Assembly (NCBI GenBank): GCA_023421735.1
Contig: JAEZSP010000045.1
Location: 1 to 49,148, forward strand
DNA from: Bacillota bacterium
GTDB taxonomy: Bacteria > Bacillota_A > Clostridia > Christensenellales > Aristaeellaceae
Direction: 5' to 3'
DNA: 49,148 bases
Shown: positions 33,431 to 41,679 of the stretch, piece by piece
How positions within the stretch are numbered: position 1 is the first letter of the stretch
Layout: every line of letters begins with the position of its first letter
Translations under genes and position numbers: made by a program
The notes under the pieces: generated by a model
Databases searched by the model: none
What the model was told of the DNA's origin: nothing
Seen by the model: the letters and a program-made list of their open reading frames with translations, nothing else

Positions 33431-35749
33431 TTACATGCCTTCCATGAGCATCATCTTGAGCTTCTTGTCGATGTTCTTGCACATGGTGGACGCGTCGATC
33501 GTGCCGTTGAGGTACTGCTGAATTTGGTCGTAGAACTCGCCCATGTTGCTGTCGTCGAGCCCGAAATACTTGCTCACCACCATGTACTGCGCGTACGCGC
33601 GATAGCGGGCGATGGATTCCGCACTTGCATCCCACGCGCCGTTTTCCTGAAATTCGGCGAAATATTCGTTGTACTGATCCAGCTGCGTCTGCCAATCTGC
33701 CTTTGATGCCTCGTCGGCCTTGTCGAGTTCCTCCTGAATCGAAGCGATCTGATCCTCGTAGTAGGTAACCGTTTCATCATAAGAAGCGTTTTTAATGGGA
33801 TCGTTTCTGTCGGGACATACGCTCGTCAGGAAGTTTTTGTCCATGTTGTCGACCGTGTCCTCAAGATATTCGATCGCGAGGTCGCGGTGTTGCGAATAGG
33901 GGTTCACAAACGCAACGGTCAGGTAGGTTTCGATCATCGGCGGTTCGTCCTCCTGAAAGGAGAGGAGCAGCGGCGTTGCATAGGCATCCTGATAATTCGA
34001 GATGCTGATGTCCGCGTAGGTTTGGAAGAGGATACGCGCGCGCGTGTCTTCGTCATAGGAATAGGAGCTGTCGTCGTCATACTCCTCCGGAAGTCCAAGT
34101 TCGGTAAAGTCGATTTTTTCCAGTTCGGCGAGCGCATCCGCAAAAATCGGCGTATCGAAGGCCATTTCCGCGCCGTCCGTGTTTTTGATGTAGAGCATGT
34201 ACGCGCTCAGCAGACTATAAAAGAGGTTGTTGCGCGCGTCTGTTTGCGTCATGTATCCTTCAAACGCCGTAACGCCCGTATCGCCCATCAGATCCGGCAG
34301 CTTCTGAAGTAACTGGAAGTATTCCACCCACGTCTTGGGCATATCGTCTTCGGTCAACCCAAGCTTTTCGAGCGCCGCGGGATTGTAGCTCATCGAATTC
34401 CCCGCATACATCTGCACCGGCAGCGCGACGAGCGCGCCGTCCTTCATGACTGCCGATTGGATTCCCGGGTACATCTGGGACACGAGGCTCATCAGCTTGT
34501 CGCTGTCCGTCAGCTCCGCAAGATAGCCCCGGTCAAAGAGCGCGCCGTAGGCGCTGTCGTTGACCTGAACGGTATAGATATCGACCGCCGCCGACTGGTT
34601 CATCATTGCCTCGGTCATGTCGGAATAACTCTGCGCCAAAACGACATCCGTATCCGCGTGCTTTGCAGCAAAGGTATAGTACGCGCCTTCGAGCGCCTGC
34701 TCATAACCCGTGTAAACCGTCAGTGTCTGCGCGGCGCGCGCCGACGGATCGGTCGAGCGTGCAATCACCGATTGATAATCCGAACAGATGAAATATCCGT
34801 CATCGGTGAGCGCAGGGGAAAGATCGCTCCACGAATCGATCTGCACCGCGGCAACGCTCTCGGCCGTCGCGGGATCGCCCCCCTTGATGCGAACCAGCTC
34901 GCCATTGAGCGTATAATAAAGCATGTCATTTTTCTCGTCATAGAGAAGATTCATTGGCAAGTTGTAATTGTCGACCGGCATGTCGAAGGCCGGCGCAACC
35001 TCACCCGACGCGAGATCGACTGTATAGAACGAAACGACCCTCGTATCGCTCGAGTAATCATAAGTGTCAATCAGCCCCACGCCGTCGCCATAGCTGCAAT
35101 AGTTCTGGATGTCCAGCGCGCCGGCATCCGTCTCCGCTTCGTACTGCGTGTAGTCACCCGTCTCGATGTCGTAGGCAAAGATTTCATTGCTGACGCCGCT
35201 CTCGCCGTAGGTGGTAAATGTAAACGTATCTGCGTTGATAAAGGGATTGCGCACCTCGCGGGAATATTCGTATTCGTCGCTGTAGGAGATCATGTCGCCC
35301 CAATCAAGCGACACGCCCTCATCAAGGGAGGCAGTCCCGTCATCTGCAAACATAATCCGGCTCAGCGTCACGTCGCCAATCGACGTCATGCCGGTTTCAT
35401 CTCCCGTTGGATCGTTGGAAATCAGGAGCGCATAAAGCCCGTCTTCGCCTGCCATGATGCAGCGCAGATCGCTGTAGCCGCCATCCGAACGCATGGTGGG
35501 ATCCGGATCAAACGGATACTCGGTCATCACGCCGGATTCGCGCGTCCATGTGTAATAATGATCGCCCGAATAAGGAAACAGGTAGAGCGTGCCGTCCAAA
35601 TACGCCAGTGAGCGCATCGTTTCGCTGTAGCCGCTCTGGTTCGATCGGTAGATGGTGATGTCCCCGGCGCCGGCCAATGCCGGAAGCGCGAAGATCAGCA
35701 GCGCAAGCGCAAGAAACGCCGCAAAAAACCGTTTTGTCGTTCTCATCAT
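33431..35749 (-). CDS. Predicted beta-propeller/solute-binding fusion protein
   Basis: A 772-residue secreted protein. Signal peptide to about residue 26 (LPALAGA, no lipobox). Residues about 27-330 consist of repeating short beta-strand units ('SLAYLDGTLYLFPYSG', 'CIMAGEDGLYALLIS', 'LLYDEKNDMLYYTLNGELVRIKGG', 'ALTDDGYFICSD') that look like blades of a beta-propeller. From about 340 ('LTVYTGYEQALEGAYYTFAAKHADTDV') the sequence becomes a family-1 extracellular solute-binding fold, with 'ALVALPVQMYAGNSMSYNPAALEKLGL' and a helical C terminus. It is unusually long for a CUT1 binding protein (about 420) and lacks the lipid anchor typical of Gram-positives, so how it stays at the cell is unclear. 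It is the only intact binding protein for the MalFG-like pair. Confidence 0.75.
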   Translation of the reverse strand: MMRTTKRFFAAFLALALLIFALPALAGAGDITIYRSNQSGYSETMRSLAYLDGTLYLFPYSGDHYYTWTRESGVMTEYPFDPDPTMRSDGGYSDLRCIMAGEDGLYALLISNDPTGDETGMTSIGDVTLSRIMFADDGTASLDEGVSLDWGDMISYSDEYEYSREVRNPFINADTFTFTTYGESGVSNEIFAYDIETGDYTQYEAETDAGALDIQNYCSYGDGVGLIDTYDYSSDTRVVSFYTVDLASGEVAPAFDMPVDNYNLPMNLLYDEKNDMLYYTLNGELVRIKGGDPATAESVAAVQIDSWSDLSPALTDDGYFICSDYQSVIARSTDPSARAAQTLTVYTGYEQALEGAYYTFAAKHADTDVVLAQSYSDMTEAMMNQSAAVDIYTVQVNDSAYGALFDRGYLAELTDSDKLMSLVSQMYPGIQSAVMKDGALVALPVQMYAGNSMSYNPAALEKLGLTEDDMPKTWVEYFQLLQKLPDLMGDTGVTAFEGYMTQTDARNNLFYSLLSAYMLYIKNTDGAEMAFDTPIFADALAELEKIDFTELGLPEEYDDDSSYSYDEDTRARILFQTYADISISNYQDAYATPLLLSFQEDEPPMIETYLTVAFVNPYSQHRDLAIEYLEDTVDNMDKNFLTSVCPDRNDPIKNASYDETVTYYEDQIASIQEELDKADEASKADWQTQLDQYNEYFAEFQENGAWDASAESIARYRAYAQYMVVSKYFGLDDSNMGEFYDQIQQYLNGTIDASTMCKNIDKKLKMMLMEGM

Positions 35750-35773
35750 CTGATTTTCTCCATTTCAATTTGA

Positions 35774-36889
35774 TCAGTTGCCGTCCGGGGCCGCCGTCGC
35801 ATCCGGCTGTTGCACAACCTGGTCATACACGAGTACCGTCATCCCCAGACGAACGTGCGCATCGGGCGTGAACGCCACATAGGCGACATAGCTCGGCTCC
35901 GCCGATCCCTCTGCCGCAGTGTTCAGATAGGAAATGCGCGTGACGATGCCGTCAAAGCGCGTCTGGAGCTCCAAATCCCATGAAAACTCGATCGTGACCG
36001 GCATGCCCACATAAATGGAACCAAGATCCGACTCCGCAACGGGGATTTCAACCTGCAACGCATCGTCCGGATAGATGGTCGCAATCTTGCCGCCCTTTGA
36101 AACCGCCTCGCCCGCGCCCGCATCCATGCTGGCCACGATGCCGCTTGCGGTGGCGACGATCTGGGCGCCCGGGGAATAGAGCCCGTCCAGCGCGCCATCC
36201 ACCGTCTCAAAAAGAAGCTGACCGCGCTCCACCGAATCGCCGTTTTTCACGTGCAATTTGAGTATGCTGCCGGATCCCTTGACCGCAACCGGCGTCGCCG
36301 CCGCCACGGTGCCACGCCCAACGCGCGAGGACGAGGCGTAATCGCTCTTGCGGAATATATTCACCGTCTCCTGCAGCATGAACTCGCCGGCGTTGACCTC
36401 GATGGTGTACTTCCCCTCTTCCAAAACGCCGGTCACGATGCCGGTGCCCTGATGCGTGCCGTCCGCGGTGCACTTGAGATACACCTTTTCGCCGATGTGG
36501 ATGAACTTGTTTTCGCTGCGGTCGTAGGCCTTCTCGGTCGAGGCCGTGATGGTGTACTTGTTTACCGGCTCGATGTAGAGAACCGCGCCGTAACGCTCGG
36601 TAATGCCGTCGGTCTGATCGCCTTCTCGGCCAAACACGCCCGAAATCGTGCCGTCCACGGAGGCATAGACCTTCGTCGTCTGGATCGTGGCAATCACGTC
36701 GCCCATCGTCACGCGGTCGCCCGCCTGAATCGCCACGTCGTCGACGATCCCGCCGAAGGGCGCGAGCACCGAAATCGTCTCACCGCCCGTGACATATCCG
36801 TCAAAGATCATCTCCGCACCGGCGGGAATTGCCGCAAACATTGCCAGCACCACAAACGCAGCCAAGATCGCTCTTTGTCCCCTCTTCAT
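35774..36889 (-). CDS. Secreted HlyD-like adaptor with two lipoyl-type modules
   Basis: A 371-residue exported protein: signal peptide to about residue 25 (IPAGA), then 'ETISVLAPFGGIVDDVAIQAGDRVTMGDVIATIQT', a lipoyl/biotinyl-type hairpin, repeated later as 'GSILKLHVKNGDSVERGQLLFET' and 'GAQIVATASGIVASMDAGAGEAVSKGGKIATIY', and a C-terminal barrel ('VGMPVTIEFSWDLELQTRFDGIVTRISYLN'). It resembles membrane-fusion adaptors but has no long helical hairpin and no permanent membrane anchor. GGAGGAGGG before the ATG at 36889 sets the start; 17 bases separate it from the gene upstream. It may bridge the secreted proteins and the permeases of this operon; that is inference. Confidence 0.75.
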   Translation of the reverse strand: MKRGQRAILAAFVVLAMFAAIPAGAEMIFDGYVTGGETISVLAPFGGIVDDVAIQAGDRVTMGDVIATIQTTKVYASVDGTISGVFGREGDQTDGITERYGAVLYIEPVNKYTITASTEKAYDRSENKFIHIGEKVYLKCTADGTHQGTGIVTGVLEEGKYTIEVNAGEFMLQETVNIFRKSDYASSSRVGRGTVAAATPVAVKGSGSILKLHVKNGDSVERGQLLFETVDGALDGLYSPGAQIVATASGIVASMDAGAGEAVSKGGKIATIYPDDALQVEIPVAESDLGSIYVGMPVTIEFSWDLELQTRFDGIVTRISYLNTAAEGSAEPSYVAYVAFTPDAHVRLGMTVLVYDQVVQQPDATAAPDGN

Positions 36890-36906
36890 CTCACGCCCTC
36901 CTCCGA

Positions 36907-38877
36907 TTATTGTTCCAGTGCATCCGTCTCGCGTACCCACGCGCCGAACGGAACATCCATCATCTCAGCGGGGCCAACCTGCACATCGTAGTAATACATC
37001 TCCCCACCCTCCTCGGGAGATACGTCATAGTACAATTCCGTCCCTTCATCATTCACCGTGAGGGAGAGGGTCATTGCAAACGATTCTGGCACCGCCTTGT
37101 CGCCCGCGAGGACCGCCTCATAGTTGAATTCGCGGGTCGATACGCCGCCCGCCTTCAGCCGGGTGTATTCCGTGCCGGCCGTAAAGCCCGCCGTCGAAAA
37201 CGCCGCCACATCGCCGCCCACCCGGAGCACCAGATAGTCGATGCCGCTGTTTTGCAGCATCCGGTACACGATACCGCCGAATGAAAAGACGTACTGATAC
37301 GGGCCAGTGATTTCGGGTTCGTCCGTCACGGTGAGAATAAGCGTATCCGGCTGCGCGTCCGTCTGGTCTTCGCCTTCTGCCGCCGCTTCGCCTTCTTCGA
37401 CTGCTTCGCCCCAGTTTGCAAATGCCGCGGTGAACATCGCCTCATATTCGGCGGGGATGTCGAAATCGGCCGCACTCTCGAGCCGCAATGTGAGCGGCAG
37501 AAGGACGTCGCCCATGGTCAGTTCCGCCATCGGCTCTTCCGGCAACGTCAACGCAAGTGCGTTATACGGATTGAGGTCAACCGCCTCTCCGGAGGGTGAA
37601 TGCGGCACCGTCGTCCCGTCACCGCCGCCACCGCCGCCACCACCGCCACCGCCGCCACCCGATTGCTTGACGGGGAGGTAGAAGTCGTTCATGTAGGTGG
37701 CGATATTGCCCGCGCCATCCATCGCCGCGAGCATGCCCATGGCGATCACGTCTCCGCTCGTACCCTTAAACTGCGCAGCGCCGGCTTCGTTCGGCTGAAC
37801 CCACGTCGCGCCGCCGTCGTTTGAGTACCCCACGATGCCACTGCGTGCGTCTTCCGCGTACAATTCGTACTTCTTATAGGAATCGCCGACCATCGAGGCG
37901 GAGACGTACATGGGCGGCGTGAAGTCCAGCATGAGCGTGTACTTCGCGGATTTGGCGACCACATCGCCGATGCCGTCGAGGATCACGAACCTGAGCTCGT
38001 ACTCCCCTTCGTCTTTTGCAGTGAACGTGTTCCCCGAGAGAATGATGAATCGCTCATCATAGGCAATCACAGCGTAGGCATGGCGATCGTCCCCATCGGG
38101 AATGCCCGAAAGTGCAAACACAGGCGCAACATTCGACCACGCGCCCGCCACGTAATTCTCGACATCCACCCGAATCTCCATCTCGACGGGTTCCTTGGTG
38201 GGCGCGGGGGTCATCCCCGGCGTCGGAACGGGTGTGGGCCGCGTGAGATCAACGACCCACGCGTACAAATAAGTATGCGTCTCGTCCGGCGCATCGACGC
38301 CCACAGGCGCCTCGTCGGACAACATGACTGCAAACTTGTCCGCCTCGTATTTCACCGGATCGGGCATGAAAATGAAATCCTTGACCAGTTCCGTCGTGTA
38401 GTCCATGGCAATGACGACCGTTTCAGATTGAATATAAACGGTCCCGCCCGGCGCACATTGATCGAGCACGTCCTTGAGTGGGCCCGAGACGAGCGCCCCG
38501 CCGTCCGGAAGCGTCCACGCCTCGTCGTCGGGATCGGGCGTGGGCGACGCGGTTGGCTCCCCGCTCTCGGAAGAAGATGCGTCCGTCGGCGCCGGGCTCT
38601 CGGATGCTCCTGGGCTCGCGGTCGGTGCCGCGCTCTCGGTCGGTGCCGCGCTCTCGGTCGGCGCCGGGCTCGCGGTCACCATCGGTGTCGCGCTCTCGGA
38701 TACCGTCAACTGCGTGGTTGGGGCAGGCGACGGGCTTGGGGTCGCCGCGGAAGGTACTGGACTTGGCGTCGCCACAATCGGCGATGGACTCGCCACATCC
38801 GCATCACCCTCCGCAATAGAAAGAGGCGCGGCGAGCAAAAGAAGGGCGAGCAAGAAGGAGGCGAATCGCCTCGTCAT
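36907..38877 (-). CDS. Large secreted P/S/T-rich surface protein
   Basis: A 656-residue exported protein of unknown function. Signal peptide (about 4-22), then about 90 residues of Pro/Ser/Thr/Ala-rich low-complexity sequence, a folded segment (about 110-215), a short PTPVPTPG linker, Ig-like beta regions (about 225-400, including 'DEGEYELRFVILDGIGDV' and 'SGIVGYSNDGGATWVQP'), a run of 13 glycines, and a C-terminal beta-rich domain. No lipobox or sorting signal. GGAG nine bases before the ATG at 38877 sets the start; the in-frame ATG at 38892 contains that SD. It starts the transporter operon with a 17-base gap to the adaptor. Possibly a wall-spanning or adhesive component. Confidence 0.68.
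   Translation of the reverse strand: MTRRFASFLLALLLLAAPLSIAEGDADVASPSPIVATPSPVPSAATPSPSPAPTTQLTVSESATPMVTASPAPTESAAPTESAAPTASPGASESPAPTDASSSESGEPTASPTPDPDDEAWTLPDGGALVSGPLKDVLDQCAPGGTVYIQSETVVIAMDYTTELVKDFIFMPDPVKYEADKFAVMLSDEAPVGVDAPDETHTYLYAWVVDLTRPTPVPTPGMTPAPTKEPVEMEIRVDVENYVAGAWSNVAPVFALSGIPDGDDRHAYAVIAYDERFIILSGNTFTAKDEGEYELRFVILDGIGDVVAKSAKYTLMLDFTPPMYVSASMVGDSYKKYELYAEDARSGIVGYSNDGGATWVQPNEAGAAQFKGTSGDVIAMGMLAAMDGAGNIATYMNDFYLPVKQSGGGGGGGGGGGGGDGTTVPHSPSGEAVDLNPYNALALTLPEEPMAELTMGDVLLPLTLRLESAADFDIPAEYEAMFTAAFANWGEAVEEGEAAAEGEDQTDAQPDTLILTVTDEPEITGPYQYVFSFGGIVYRMLQNSGIDYLVLRVGGDVAAFSTAGFTAGTEYTRLKAGGVSTREFNYEAVLAGDKAVPESFAMTLSLTVNDEGTELYYDVSPEEGGEMYYYDVQVGPAEMMDVPFGAWVRETDALEQ
37618..37660 (-). 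repeat. Trinucleotide repeat encoding polyglycine
   Basis: About 13 consecutive glycine codons (GGC/GGT/GGA mix on the minus strand) inside the large secreted protein. The codon mix limits slippage, but length variation between strains is possible. It serves as a flexible linker. Confidence 0.8.
38615..38700 (-). repeat. 18-bp tandem repeats in the P/S/T-rich coding segment
   Basis: Several near-identical 18-bp units (core GCGCTCTCGGTCGGTGCC on the plus strand, 38630-38665) encode repeated six-residue APTESA-type units near the N terminus of the secreted protein. Confidence 0.75.
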
Positions 38878-39019
38878 GTCGATCAACTCCATTCAAACAG
38901 ATCGGTTCTGTGCACAGATGCGCAAAACACATACGATCATTGGACGCCTGTATGCTGCACTATGTTTCCTCAGTTGACAATCTTTGTGCCAATTTTATAA
39001 GATTGTCTAAATTCCAAAA

Positions 39020-39049
39020 CAATGCTCGGGGCAATATCCCCGAGCATTG
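39020..39049 (-). terminator. Terminator downstream of the coiled-coil gene
   Basis: Perfect 12-bp stem CAATGCTCGGGG/CCCCGAGCATTG with a six-base loop, followed on the minus strand by TTTTGG. It lies 324 nt past the coiled-coil gene's stop; the inverted-repeat element at 39075-39361 fills the space, as if inserted between gene and terminator. The remaining stretch 38878-39019 has no gene and no convincing promoter. Confidence 0.78.
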
Positions 39050-39074
39050 AATCACGATACCTGTCTTCTGATTC

Positions 39075-39361
39075 GGATGTCAAAAGTCCATTTCGCGGGA
39101 TTTGGCCACACATATTGTGCAGACAATCGGCAACTAATACTCCATCCACAACAGAACAGCGTTTTCGACGACTCCTTTCGTCCCTGGCTTTGTCGCTCTC
39201 CGCTTGACGTAGGCGGAGAGTCCGCCCCCGTCTGCTACGCCTGCGCTCCGACTTCGTGCCAGGAACAAAAGGACTACGCCGAATTCCATCACTTCTGCTA
39301 TGGACGGAGTGCTAGCACAATATGTTGTGGCGCCGAGGATGGAAATGGACTTTCGGCACCC
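39075..39361. mobile_element. MITE-like element, 287 bp, copy 1
   Basis: Terminal inverted repeats of 20 bp (39075-39094 and 39342-39361) agree at 17 of 20 positions, core AAAGTCCATTTC identical. Just inside, CCACA(A)CATATTGTGC is repeated inverted (39106-39120, 39315-39330). A nested inverted repeat (16-bp arms 39173-39188 and 39258-39273, two differences) encloses a further hairpin CTCTCCGC/GCGGAGAG. No transposase frame. It lies 11 bp after the coiled-coil gene's stop codon. A shorter relative is at 43343-43448 in the opposite orientation. No target-site duplication is clear. Confidence 0.62.
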
Positions 39362-39372
39362 TCAACGTCTTC

Positions 39373-41595
39373 TTACTCTCCAACCATAATCTCTACCGGA
39401 ATCTGCATAATCGAAACCTGTTCGCCTGACTTGTTGATGGTCTCGATGTAGGCGGTTCCCTCGTAGCTGCCCGCCGCAAGGGGCGCGGCGAGTGTAAAGG
39501 GCTGAAGCGTCTCGCCCGGAGCAAGCGCCTCGGATGTGTAGATGACGTCCTCGCCGATCATGAGTTTCAGTATGATGGAATTGCCCGAAAGCGCTGTGTT
39601 TTCGAGCACGTATGTCGCGGTAACGCCGTCCGCCGCCACCACCACGGCGCCTTCAAGATCTGCGGATGCGTGACTTTGCCCCTCGAGTGCCGCGAACTTC
39701 AGCTGATAGGCCGTCAGTTCATTGAGCGTCTTCTCAAGCGTCGCCTGCGCAGTCGCGAGTTCGTCCTGCGTACCGGCAAGTTCCTCCTTCGTGGCTGCGA
39801 GATCGTCCTGCGCAGCCTGGAGCGCGGACGCCTTCTCATCAAGCGATGTGTTTGTGCTCGAAAGCTCCGTCTCCAGCTCGCCGATCTGGGCTTTCGCTTC
39901 GGTCAGCTCGCCGGTGAGCGCCTCCGCGTTTGCCGTCTCGGTGGCGAGCGAGGCGGTCAACGCATCCTTGTCTCCATTTGATGCTTCGAGGTCGCCCTTC
40001 AGCTTCCCAATCTGATCGTTCGCAGTCGCAAGATCGGCCTCCATCTGCGCCACTTTTGCATTTGCGGCGTCAAGCTGCGCGGTCAAATCGACCGCATTTG
40101 CCTGCGCCTGATCGCGTGCGTCGGTCAGCGACTGAATCGTCTCGTCCTTCTCGGTGGACTGCGCCGTAAGCGTCTCGATCTGTGCGCTCGCGTCATCAAG
40201 CTTCTGCTCATACTCCTTGAGCGATTCCACCTTTGCGGCGATCTCCGCATCCTTCTCGGCGATCTGCGCCGTAAGCGCCTCAATCTGTTCGGCGTTTTCC
40301 GCGCCCTTCGCGGTTTCGGCGTCAAGCTGCGCCTTCAGTTCATCGCGCTCGGCTTGCAGGACAGCGACCTCACGGGTCAACTGTCTGAGTTCCACCATGC
40401 AAATATCGACGGATGCCTGCGCGTCGCCCGCCTCGACCAAATCGGAGAGCAGTGCGTGATATTCCTCGTCCATGCGCACGCGCACATCCTGTACGTCCGC
40501 CGTGCGCGCCTCGATTGCCGCAACCTTCTCCGAATCGGAGAGGGTTTTGTCTGCCTCGATTGCCGCAACATCCGCTTCGATGTCCGCAAACGCCGGGAAA
40601 ATCTCGCCAAACTGCGCCTGATAGGAATCTGCCGCCTCGTCCCCACGCAAGTCGCGCAGCCGCGCAATCGCATTCGCAATTTCATCCTGCTCGGCCGTCA
40701 CATTCGCAAGAAGCGCCTGCGCCGCCTTATCGACATCCGACAAATCCGCCGCCGCAGTCGAAGCCGCAGTGGGCGCTGCCGTCGCGGTGGGTGCTGCCGT
40801 CGCAGTGGGTTTCACCGTGGCGGTGGGTTTCACCGTGGCGGTGGGTGCTGCCGTCGCAGTGGGTTTCACCGTGGCGGTGGGTTTCACCGTCGGCGGCAAT
40901 GTCATATTCACCTCGGCAAGCACGGCCTTCGCACTTTCAAGCGCGTTCGAGAGCGTTTGCTGATCCGTCTGTGCCTGCGCAAGATCCGCCTGCACACTCT
41001 GCAGCGCAGCTTCCGCCTCATCCGCACGCGCCGTTGCCGCGTCGAGTTCCGCCTGCAGCGCGGCCTTGTCGGTCTGCGCCTGTGCGAGATCTGCCTGGGC
41101 GGTCTTCAGCGCCGCTTCCGCCTCATCCGCGCGTGCATTTGCCGCGTCCAGTTCCGCCTGCAGCGCCGCCTGATCGGTCTGCGCCTGTGTGAGATCACTC
41201 AGCGCCTTGTCGTGATCCGTTTGACCGCTCGCGAGCGCCGCTTCCGCCTCATCCGCGCGCGCTGTCGCCGCGTCGAGATCGCTCTGCAACGTCGCCTTGT
41301 CCGCCTCTGCCTGTGCAAGATCCGCCTGCGCGGTCTTCAGCGTCGATTCCGCTTCATCCGCGCGTGCGTTTGCGGCGTCGAGCGCACCCGTAAGCGTCTC
41401 CTGATCGGCCTGTGCCTTGGCGAGATCTGCTTGCGCGGCATCGAGATTGCTCTGCATGTCATCCGCGAGAGTCTTCGCGGTATCAAGCTCGCTCTGCGTG
41501 GCGTCGAGATTGAGCTTGAACATCACCGATGTTGCCAACGCAGCCGCCAATAGCAGCGCGAGCACCCAGATCCATACCTTGCTTTTCCGATCCAT
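39373..41595 (-). CDS. Membrane-anchored extracytoplasmic coiled-coil protein
   Basis: A 740-residue protein: a short basic N terminus, one membrane helix (about 6-26), then about 590 residues of alanine-, glutamate- and aspartate-rich heptads. The first part (about 65-215) is built from tandem 35- or 42-residue units beginning LDAA(N/T)ARADEAE. A PT(A/V)-rich extended linker (about 228-270) interrupts the coil, a second coil follows (about 275-640), and the C terminus (about 645-740) is a beta-sandwich-like domain. The layout suggests a rod holding a domain away from the membrane across the wall. Start: ATG 41595, seven bases after GGGGGG; an ATG at 41616 lies at the predicted transcription start. 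Function unknown. Confidence 0.75.
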   Translation of the reverse strand: MDRKSKVWIWVLALLLAAALATSVMFKLNLDATQSELDTAKTLADDMQSNLDAAQADLAKAQADQETLTGALDAANARADEAESTLKTAQADLAQAEADKATLQSDLDAATARADEAEAALASGQTDHDKALSDLTQAQTDQAALQAELDAANARADEAEAALKTAQADLAQAQTDKAALQAELDAATARADEAEAALQSVQADLAQAQTDQQTLSNALESAKAVLAEVNMTLPPTVKPTATVKPTATAAPTATVKPTATVKPTATAAPTATAAPTAASTAAADLSDVDKAAQALLANVTAEQDEIANAIARLRDLRGDEAADSYQAQFGEIFPAFADIEADVAAIEADKTLSDSEKVAAIEARTADVQDVRVRMDEEYHALLSDLVEAGDAQASVDICMVELRQLTREVAVLQAERDELKAQLDAETAKGAENAEQIEALTAQIAEKDAEIAAKVESLKEYEQKLDDASAQIETLTAQSTEKDETIQSLTDARDQAQANAVDLTAQLDAANAKVAQMEADLATANDQIGKLKGDLEASNGDKDALTASLATETANAEALTGELTEAKAQIGELETELSSTNTSLDEKASALQAAQDDLAATKEELAGTQDELATAQATLEKTLNELTAYQLKFAALEGQSHASADLEGAVVVAADGVTATYVLENTALSGNSIILKLMIGEDVIYTSEALAPGETLQPFTLAAPLAAGSYEGTAYIETINKSGEQVSIMQIPVEIMVGE
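40769..40894 (-). repeat. Seven 18-bp tandem units encoding the PTATVK/PTATAA linker
   Basis: Units start at 40769, 40787, 40805, 40823, 40841, 40859 and 40877 and are of two types, GTGGGT(G)CTGCCGTCGC(A/G) and GTGGGTTTCACCGTGGCG (plus strand), in a partly alternating order. They encode a Pro/Thr-rich linker in the coiled-coil protein. Confidence 0.85.
40965..41410 (-). repeat. Degenerate 105/126-bp repeats encoding the coiled-coil heptads
   Basis: At least four diverged copies encode LDAA(N/T)ARADEAE...Q units of 35 residues (105 bp); one is expanded to 42 residues (126 bp), a whole extra heptad, so the coil register is kept. Confidence 0.75.
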
Positions 41596-41624
41596 TTTGA
41601 CGCCCCCCGATTTCATATATTAAA

Positions 41625-41652
41625 ATTATACCATATAAAGGTGCCAAATCAA
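41625..41652 (-). promoter_or_regulatory. Promoter of the coiled-coil gene
   Basis: Minus strand TTGATT (41647-41652), 16-nt spacer, TATAAT (41625-41630), about 30 nt before the ATG at 41595. Confidence 0.6.
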
Positions 41653-41679
41653 ATACGGAAAAGGCCAAAAAAGCCCATT

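Noticed and set aside
38976..38992. Sigma-54-type promoter before the transporter operon (minus strand TTGGCAC-N5-TTGT)
   Set aside because: The nearly invariant GC at -12 is GT here, and no sigma-54 activator gene is in the window.
40769..40894. Regular 18-bp repeats as a CRISPR array
   Set aside because: Units are contiguous with no spacers, lie in frame inside a coding region and encode a Pro/Thr linker; no cas genes are present.
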